64,000 nucleotides of DNA from Poa pratensis (taxonomy: Eukaryota; Streptophyta; Magnoliopsida; Poales; Poaceae): positions 14,360,484 to 14,424,483 of the forward strand of contig CAMZMU010000123.1 in the NCBI GenBank assembly GCA_947311845.1. The letters are read 5' to 3'. The translations under genes were made by a program, and so were the position numbers. The notes under the pieces are model-generated. The model did not search any database. It was not told the DNA's origin and saw nothing but the letters and a program-made list of their open reading frames with translations. How positions within the stretch are numbered: position 1 is the stretch's first letter; each line of letters opens with the position of its first letter. Below, one piece after another: positions 57,202-64,000 of the stretch.

Positions 57202-58193
57202 AAACTCATCCAACGTTCTAGTACATAGGATAGACAAAACAATCCAAAATCTAGAAGCTAAGGAATTCTCTGACTCTCTGTTGCGGCATTAGCATATTTT
57301 TCACTTATACGACAATATTTTCCCCCATATTTCAGGTTTGGCAGTCAATAGCATATCCCAATGTGTAGAAATAAGAGAGCAAAGCTTTCTGATGGCAGAT
57401 CAATCTTCAGAAAGAAAAATCAATCCAACCATCTGTTTGAAAGCCTTCCACAGGTGTGCATTTTCTATCTACTCCTACTACTTCCTCCGTTTTATGTAGC
57501 AGTCCCTTTTTTTTAGGGATTCATGTGGCGTCTTGTACCTACTTGTCCAAAAGACCAAGCCACAACAGCAGAACAATGGTTATTACGGAATTTTGTCTAT
57601 GGAAATCTTGTTTTTAGTTATCCAAAGCGAGCAGTCATTATGTCCCCTAAAATACTGATTTTACTCACCAAATCAACATGAATTTGATGATATGCTGTTG
57701 TATGTTCCAAACAAAATTGTCTTTTATATGTGCATCTGCTAACAGTAATCTAATTGATTATCTGTAAATTGCTGTGGTTCAGGATATCCAATGTTTGATC
57801 CTATCAAAGCTGCCACTGAATGAAATTGTAAAGACCAGTACTCTTTCAACAAAGTGGAGACACACATGGACATCATGCACTAAACTAAGATTTGATGGCG
57901 CAACCATATGTGGCAACAGTACTTTTAGCAAAGAGCGATCCACACAGATTTTCATCGAAAGCGTTAATGCCATCTTGAAGCAGCGTGGTGCTACGGCTGT
58001 TGAAGAACTTAAGATTAAGTTTCCTTTCCACAACATGCTAGTTGGTCATCTCAACAACTGGGTCAAATTTGCTGTCTTGTCACGGGCAACGAATCTAGCT
58101 ATTGATTTAGAGCCGGAGAACTTCAGATGCTGCAAATATCGGCACAGGTTCCCGTTTGAGCTTTTCGACAAGCAAAGCATGTCTCGCCTTGAG

Positions 58194-58242
58194 ACAATTT
58201 ATCTTAGCTTTTTTTTTGCGCTGCAACAATTTATCTTAGCTT
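58194..58242. repeat. 17-bp direct repeat around a small insertion in the F-box gene
   Basis: ACAATTTATCTTAGCTT occurs at 58194-58210 and 58226-58242 with TTTTTTTGCGCTGCA between. The net gain is 32 bp, which shifts the frame. Confidence 0.9.
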
Positions 58243-59987
58243 GGTATTGCTTAAACCACAACCCAATTTTAGTGGTTTTCCAAACCTCAAAGTACTTTAT
58301 CTTCGCGTCGTGGATGTCTCTTCGAATGATCTTCAGCTTGTTCTGTCGAGTTGCATCAATCTTGAGAGATTAAGCATTGTTCTGTGTCACCTGCATGATG
58401 ACATAAGAGTATCACTTCCGCGTCTGCAGAACTTGCATGTGGCGCACTGTCACATAAACAAAATACACTTCATCTCCAAGAACCTCAGAACTTTTGTATA
58501 TGATGGTACTATGGTACCTCTTGATCTCAGTGAAAGTCTGCGACTAAGTCATGCGGAAATGAATTTTCCCTCTTTAACACTGGAGCATGCCATCATGCAG
58601 AGAACCTGAATCTGAGTGCGTGCATGACATTAAAGGTTTGCTGCTAGAACACTTTGATGCTATCTTTACACTCTCTTTACACGTAACTCACTTTGTTATG
58701 CCTGCATTTATAGGTGCTTCACTTGCCAGAGAGCGCGAGCAAGTTTTCTCATCTAAAGCATCTGCAGCTGAAACTGTATTTATGTTCACCCAGTCAGGAC
58801 AATCTCCTATCTTTGGCTTATTTTCTCAAAGCAGCTCCTCTATTAGAAGATTTAGATATACATGTAAGTTATCGTCATCTGATCTCTCGCGTCCCATACC
58901 TCCTATATCGCAGCGACTTAATTAACGTGTACTCTGCATCTGAACTAAGACCCCTCTATTTTTATACCCTTGCAGTTTCTGCGTTACAGCTTTCCGCTGC
59001 AAGATTATCAGAAGTTACCTATCAGGAGCCTCCCTCCGTGTCGCCACGATCATCTCAAGAGGGTGCTCATCACGGGGTTGCATGGGGCCCGGGGCGAGAT
59101 CGAACTCGCATCTCACGTCGCCGGCAACTCCACCAGGCTTGAGGACTTCGTCATAGATCCGATCTCGAGAGGTGTGGATAATACTATGATTATTTTACGG
59201 CCTGAGGGAAGAGAGATGTTCTTGGGTCAAGCCCGTGACAATGCTAGGAAGTCACGCCGGGCGTTCGGGTTTACCCGACATTTCGGGTCGGGTAATTCGG
59301 GTAAAAAATATTTCGGGTTTTCAAAGATGATACCCGTATTTTCATCAGAAAAGCTGCTACCCGACATTTCGGGTACCCGAAAATTCGGGTTCGGGTTCGG
59401 GTAATCCCGAAAAGCCCGAAATTGATAGATAAGAATAAAATGCCAGGAAAATGTCTAAATTTGTGCATGATTTATGGAGTTCCAGCAGCATTTCAGGATG
59501 TATTTAAGCCTCATTTTCCCAGCACAACAACATATAACAGGAAATTATAAAATCTGTAGCAATTCAACAACATTTCAGCACTATACCTGCATAATTGTGA
59601 CAAATAACAGCTCAGCACAAGTGCAGGCTGTGCAGTAGTGCAGAACCACACGAAAATGACAGGAATAGCAAGTTCACAAGTTCACAAATCACCACAGTCC
59701 ACAGTTCCACACACAAGTTCACAAATCACCACAGTCCACACACAAGTTCACAAATGAAAGGAAACAATAAACAGCCAGTGGCAGTTGCCATGCCACACAC
59801 ACATTTCTTATAAGGCTTGGACAGCACAGCGGCATGCACTGTGATGGCTTCAACCTTCAACATCATGTCGTGATGAACTCGAAGCTGCATAACAGAAAAT
59901 GTGCAATTGCATTAGTTTCATTGTTTCAATCAGATTTTCGGATGTCAAAGTAGAAAGTACATGCTAAATTTTCATGAACTTGTACCT

Positions 59988-60515
59988 TTAAGGCTTGGAG
60001 ATGGACATGCTTACACCAGATTTGGTAGTGTTTGTCTTGCTTTTATCAGCCTTTGATTTTGCAATGTGCAGCCCACCAAATTCTTCAATTAACTCTATAT
60101 GAATGGAAAGCAAACATGATACTATGATAGTGAAGAAGAAACAATGGCTGGTAGGAACAAAATAAAGTACACAAAAGGAAAAGAGTGAATATTGTACCTT
60201 TCTCCATGATGGTTAGTTCCTCCATGTTTTCTTGGATGTCAATAGGAGTACCCCTTCTTAGCCAATCTTGGGAACATACTAGAGCTTCCAACATAAATGG
60301 AGTGAGTGAGGTACGGAAGTCATCTAATATGCGTCCACTTGTGCTAAAAGCTGACTCGGAAGCTACAGATGTGATGGGTATAGCAAGAACATCACGTGCT
60401 ATGTGAGACATGACAGGGAATCGATGGGCATTGAGCTTCCACCAAGCAAGAATGTCCAGATTTACATCTAAATCTTCGGTATCTTCAGCAAGATAATTCA
60501 GTTTAGGTAATGACA
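59988..60515 (-). pseudogene. hAT transposase C-terminal (dimerisation) exons
   Basis: The hAT C-terminal domain mediates transposase dimerisation. The first exon (from a possible acceptor at 60515 to 60198) reads DLDVNLDILAWWKLNAHRFP, MSHIARDVLAIPITSVASES and AFSTSGRILDDFRTSL, the hallmark hAT dimer motif. A GT-AG intron (60095-60197) leads in matching phase to a short exon (59988-60094) ending SMSISKP*. The catalytic RNase H-like part and BED zinc finger are missing, and upstream sequence is GC-rich filler. Confidence 0.88.
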
Positions 60516-60892
60516 ACTGCGACACCTCGAGTACACCTCAAGATCAACACCAGTAGTACACAAGATCAAGCCTAGTGCTACTCCTAACACAATCTAACAC
60601 TACTGCTAGTCTGCTACTCTGCTACTGCTAACACAAGATCCATACCAAGCAAACAAGCACCAGATGACAGTACAAGATGAAGCAAGAATAACCTGACGGC
60701 TGACGCACGGAGCCAATATACTGACGGCTGACGCACACTAGTACACTACACAGCAGCAGAAAATCGAGAGAGAAAGATACCTTACCTGCCACGAGCAGCA
60801 TAAAGATCTGAGGAAGGAAGGAGCAGGAGAGCAGCTCCGGTGGACGACGGCAGGAGCAGCTCCGGCCTACGGGCAGGCGATGGACGACGACA

Positions 60893-60980
60893 GGAGCAGC
60901 TCCGGGCAGGCGACGGCGAGTCAATGAGGAGCAGCTCCGGGCAGGCGACGGCGAGTCAATGAGGAGCAGCTCCGAGCAGG
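60893..60980. repeat. 35-bp tandem repeats in the hAT element
   Basis: AGGAGCAGCTCCGGGCAGGC plus GACGGCGAGTCAATG is repeated twice exactly and begins a third time. The palindrome GGAGCAGCTCC recurs. Confidence 0.85.
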
Positions 60981-61475
60981 CTATGCCGGTCGCGTCGGCC
61001 GTCGGCGGCGGAAGAACGGACGCCCGACGGCGGCGAATCGGCGGCGCGAGGGCCGGCGGTGGGGTGAGGAGTGAGGTGGTGGCGGGCTGGCGGCTGGGTG
61101 CGGGAGCGGCTGGGGCTGGGGGCGGGGACTGGTGAGTGGTGAGTTGGTGACTGGTGGAGTGAGGATAGGGCGTAGAAAACCTAGGTTTAGGGTGTAGTTG
61201 GGCTGGGCCTCACGCGCTGGTGAAAATTTGTTGGGCTGTCGAATTTATTTCGGGTTTTTCGGGTAATTCGGGTTCCGTGGCTTGTTACCCGTATTGCAAC
61301 AAATAAATTCGGGTTTTCACATCTGATACCCGTTGCAACGTTCGGGTTGGTCGGGTTCGGGTACTACGGGTTCGGGCTCGGGTAATACGGGTTCGGGCTT
61401 CGGGTTTCGGGTTTTATGCCCACCGTGACTAGGAAGTACCTTTGCCGGGAGAGTCGCACAGGGCACACGGTTTGA

Positions 61476-61940
61476 TGTGATCTGATGATCATGAATGCTG
61501 AATGTTGTGGAGGAGGGTTAAATCATGCATTCCTGTGCAAAGGCTTGGATTTGGGAGTTATCCTCCACAACTACGAGAAGCTGGGGTATGGGCGTATGGC
61601 TGCTTTGAAAATAACACTACGAGAAGTTGCTGCGTTGGTGGAATCTGCTACAGAAAATATCCTTTGGTTAGCTTTTCGCTTTTTGACAGCAGAAGTTGGT
61701 TGGAAAAGTTGAACCAAACACACCCTAAATAGGAAGCCTATTCATGCCCTTTCTGAATTATTCTAATCCTTCTCGTTCGACTATGAAATGTTTGCCTGTA
61801 ATTGCTGATACGAGTGAAAACTTAGTCATTTCTTTGAATTTTGTCCCGTTTGTACATCTACGCGTCCTCGTGCCGAAAACCTGGGACGATCACTAATTTT
61901 CCCCATGTTTGAGATTTTTGTTCTTTGTTCGGCCACGTCT
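61476..61940. other. Downstream of the F-box pseudogene, MITE end
   Basis: CCAAACACACCCTAA at about 61717-61731 is one PIF/Harbinger-type terminus. No matching left end was found, so this is a partial element. No gene seen. Confidence 0.4.
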
Positions 61941-61959
61941 CTCTAGGCTTGTAAATACT

Positions 61960-63060
61960 TTTTTTTGAACGAGAGGAGTACAAATTTGCGTACAATCAGA
62001 GGAAACAAACAGGAAAAACAGACGCAAAATCATACAAAAGATACTCAGCAGAGAGCACAACAGCAGCAAAGAGCAGCTGAACCACCAGACCTCCACTTCG
62101 CCGACGAACGCCGAAGGAGAAGAGAACAAACCTCCTGCCCGCTGGATGAGGGAAGACCTCCAACCTTGAAGACGACCGCAAGAGCCACTCGACGCAAGCG
62201 ACGAGATCTTCTCGATGAAAGAGCACGGCCAAGCCGTCCGCACGTCCAGCACCAGCACCACCCTCCGCCGGAGCGGCCAAGCCGTGCCAGGACCACCAAC
62301 TTCGCGCCCACCAACCCTGTGCCCGAGCCAAGCACCGAACCTCTCCGGTCCAGAGCACCACCTCCCAGAGCCTCCTCCCCTTACCTCCACGGTCGGCCGG
62401 AGGAGACACGAAGAACCGAAGCGCCAGAACCGCCATTAGCCAGCACGCCACCCCTGCAGCTCCACCCCTCGCCACCACGGCCGGCCAGGGGAGCCAGAGG
62501 CGCACGCCAGCATCACCTGCTCCAGAACCACCTCCAAAAATTCCCCGGTGAGGCCAAAGCATACCGCACCGCAGGGGAACCGGAGACAGGAAGCCGAAGA
62601 GCTTGTCGTCGACGCCAGAGCACGCATCAACGAGGTGGGGAAGAAGCTCCGGCACAAAATCCACCGCCTTGGTCGCCGCCGCCACCTCGCCGGCCAAGAC
62701 ATGGAACCCTAGCCTCACCGCACCGAAGGCACGGCAGGAATCTACCTCCCCGAGCTCCACGACGCCGCCGCACAGGACGAAGCCGGGAAGAGGTGAGAGC
62801 TCGGAGAACACCCGCGACCGCGCCGCCACCACCTCCCCCAAATCGACGGCGCAACGCACACAACTCCACACCCTATGTACACACCAGAACGAAGAGCCGG
62901 GGTTCCCCCACCCTCCCGCCGCCGGAGCGGCCGGCGGAGGGGGAGGGAACCCACGGATTCGCCGGTGGACGCGGGGGGAAAACCTAGTTCGCCTCCGGAT
63001 CGCCTCGATTTACTGTAGAGGGAGGGGAGGGGAATGAGTCAACTAGCTGGATGTGTATCA
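61960..63060 (-). mobile_element. 1.1-kb non-LTR retroelement without RT
   Basis: A 19-bp target duplication CTCTAGGCTTGTAAATACT (61941-61959 and 63061-63079) and a T-run at the left edge show target-primed insertion in minus orientation. The body is GC-rich. Long open frames exist on both strands (for example 61965-62987 plus and 61996-62871 minus), but neither shows a known domain. It was probably mobilised in trans by a LINE. It may be a processed chimeric or LINE-derived non-autonomous family. Confidence 0.8.
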
Positions 63061-63079
63061 CTCTAGGCTTGTAAATACT

Positions 63080-63626
63080 GTCCCTTCCTTTCAATACTTT
63101 TGCGCTTTCTCAAAGAAGGATTTCAATTCTAGACAACCTTTTAAAATTCCTATGAATCAAAGAAGTGTTGAGGGAATGGTCCAGGTTTTTTTTGTTTCTT
63201 TCCCATGCTTGATCACTCGATAGATTCTGATCTGTTGGCCTGGAGACGCTTCTCATACTCAATCGGCACGAGCGGTACCGTGGAGTGGAATAGTCACGTG
63301 CCCTTGGAAAGCAGTCAGAGCGGCCATTTCGGATGGCAAAATGCATGACGAGAAGACCTTCTCTACTGATTCCCCACAGGAAACAGGCGATGGTACATTC
63401 CGTTAATGGTATAAGGCGAAATTTATTTCCATTTTATTTCAGCGGATCGAATGGATTACATCAAGGTTTCGCCCATATAATTTGCTAACAGTCACTCGAC
63501 AGATCGATGTCGAGTTCCTCACTAACAATCTAACATTACCTAGACCTTCGATACTAACATTAATCCTACATCGATGGCACACACTCCTACAGATCGAGAA
63601 CCTAAATTAACCTCTTCTACCAAACA
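63080..63626. other. 3' flank and 3' UTR of the phytocyanin gene
   Basis: Non-coding. About 63420-63626 is the probable 3' UTR of the minus-strand gene to the right; nothing else was recognised. Confidence 0.5.
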
Positions 63627-64000
63627 TCACGCGAACGCGATCATGGCGATGACAACGGCGAGCAGACAAGTCACGACGGAGAACCCAGCCGCGAGGGCGC
63701 GCGTGGATGCACCGCTGGGCTCTGCCAGCGGGCTCGGGCCGAAACTGGTGGGCGTGGACCCACCAGAACTGGACCCGTACGACGGAGATGCCGGCGCCGA
63801 CACCGGGCTGGACGCGCTGCCGACGCCGACGGAGGGCGGAGACGCTGGTGCGGCGGCGATCGCGGAGTGTGCCACGACGCTCACGATCATCCGCTGGCCC
63901 GCCTCGCAGCGCCCCGGCACGCCGCTGACGAAGTAGAAGAACCCGGAGCGGTCCAGCTTGAACTTGGTGTCGCCGTCCGTGAACCGGCTCACCGGGGTCG
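63627..64000 (-). CDS. Phytocyanin / early nodulin-like protein, 3' end (partial)
   Basis: These are GPI-anchored cell-surface arabinogalactan-like proteins with a plastocyanin-like domain. The visible 124 codons start inside that domain: VSRFTDGDTKFKLDRSGFFY, then FVSGVPGRCEAGQRMIVSVV, which includes the conserved C-terminal Cys and the G-x-C-x-x-G-Q-(K/R) motif. A Pro/Ser/Ala/Gly-rich segment (about residues 50-100 of the visible part) with PSP- and AP-type glycomodules follows. The hydrophobic tail FSVVTCLLAVVIAMIAFA* is a GPI-attachment signal. The gene continues past the right edge. Early nodulin-like members usually lack the copper-binding His; that cannot be checked here. Confidence 0.93.
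   Translation of the reverse strand, partial: TPVSRFTDGDTKFKLDRSGFFYFVSGVPGRCEAGQRMIVSVVAHSAIAAAPASPPSVGVGSASSPVSAPASPSYGSSSGGSTPTSFGPSPLAEPSGASTRALAAGFSVVTCLLAVVIAMIAFA

Larger units (their letters stand above)
59252..61428 (-). mobile_element. hAT DNA transposon, non-autonomous
   Basis: The element is 2,177 bp with an 8-bp TSD CTAGGAAG (59244-59251 and 61429-61436) and short imperfect TIRs (TCACGCCGGGC and TCACGGTGGGC). Both ends are filled with TTCGGG / CGGGTA motifs, as in hAT subterminal regions. It carries only the 3' exons of a transposase on the minus strand. It sits in the last exon of the F-box gene. Confidence 0.92.
57361..61475 (+). pseudogene. F-box/LRR (FBD-type) gene, disrupted
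   Basis: F-box proteins are substrate adaptors of SCF ubiquitin ligases. Exon 1 (57361-57453) gives MCRNKRAKLSDGRSIFRKKN and ends FESLPQ. Exon 2 from 57783 continues DIQCLILSKLPLNEIVKTST then LSTKWRHTWTSC, a typical F-box, followed by leucine-rich segments (FPNLKVLYLRVVDVSSNDLQ, CINLERLSIVLCHL). A later exon (about 58715-58860) has FSHLKHLQLKLYL. The last exon (from about 58977) has the FBD-like end RHDHLKRVLITGLHGARGEI. Damage: a 32-bp insertion at about 58210, a one-base shift near 58600, and a 2.18-kb hAT element at 59252. After the hAT the frame ends RKYLCRESRTGHTV* (stop 61473-61475). Confidence 0.85.

Noticed and set aside
61965..62987. 340-aa plus-strand frame in the 1.1-kb non-LTR insertion
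   Set aside because: Antisense to the insertion's orientation, very Arg/Pro/Ala-rich, no domain; treated as composition-driven.
1..64000. CRISPR arrays, tRNA or rRNA genes, bacterial-type operons
   Set aside because: None seen; the short repeats are tandem duplications or transposon parts, and the only tRNA-like sequence is the head of the SINE at 37696.

Overview
This is nuclear DNA from a grass, most likely a Triticeae species (wheat, Aegilops or barley group). Three things point there: Stowaway MITEs with CTCCCTCCGT-type ends, deeply nested LTR and LINE retrotransposons, and a tRNA-derived SINE of the type common in this tribe. All calls rest on reading the sequence; no database search was possible.

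Six host genes or gene remnants sit in a matrix of transposable elements. From left to right they are: the 5' part of an organellar threonyl-tRNA synthetase gene (440-1306, minus, running off the left edge); a complete mitochondrial ADP/ATP carrier gene (21966-25110, minus); a small MED26-like gene (32808-33419, minus) with a truncated duplicate 6 kb away (26951-27220); a three-exon NOI/RIN4-like gene (34682-35266, minus); an F-box/LRR pseudogene (57361-61475, plus, with a leader that may begin near 39.5 kb); and the 3' end of a phytocyanin/early-nodulin-like gene (63627 to the right edge, minus).

The transposon layout has three main blocks. (1) 3009-16404 is an almost full-length minus-strand LINE with a 34-bp target duplication. 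A gag-pro-only, Athila-like LTR retrotransposon (7408-15301, TSD CCCGT) is inserted in its ORF1. (2) 39881-57201 is a Tat-lineage Gypsy element (TSD AAACT). Its gag is interrupted by a 3.5-kb element with LTR-type ends (43111-46584, TSD GGCAG). Its integrase tail is interrupted by a PIF/Harbinger-type element (50517-51650, TSD TTA) that carries a fragment of a PORR-domain gene. Between pol and the 3' LTR it has a five-exon gene on the opposite strand. (3) 59252-61428 is a hAT element (8-bp TSD) in the last exon of the F-box gene. It keeps only the C-terminal dimerisation part of a transposase. Smaller items are Stowaway MITEs, a SINE and a SINE fragment, a Mutator-like fold-back, a CACTA-like fragment, a 1.1-kb RT-less non-LTR insertion with a 19-bp TSD, and several tandem duplications.

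The host genes ADP/ATP carrier, MED26-like and NOI have intact frames. The pol, LINE and antisense-gene frames are broken mainly by one-base indels, while the LTR pairs differ by few or no substitutions. This suggests either residual assembly indels in repeats or a decay process rich in indels. Readers should treat 'pseudogene' calls inside repeats with that in mind.
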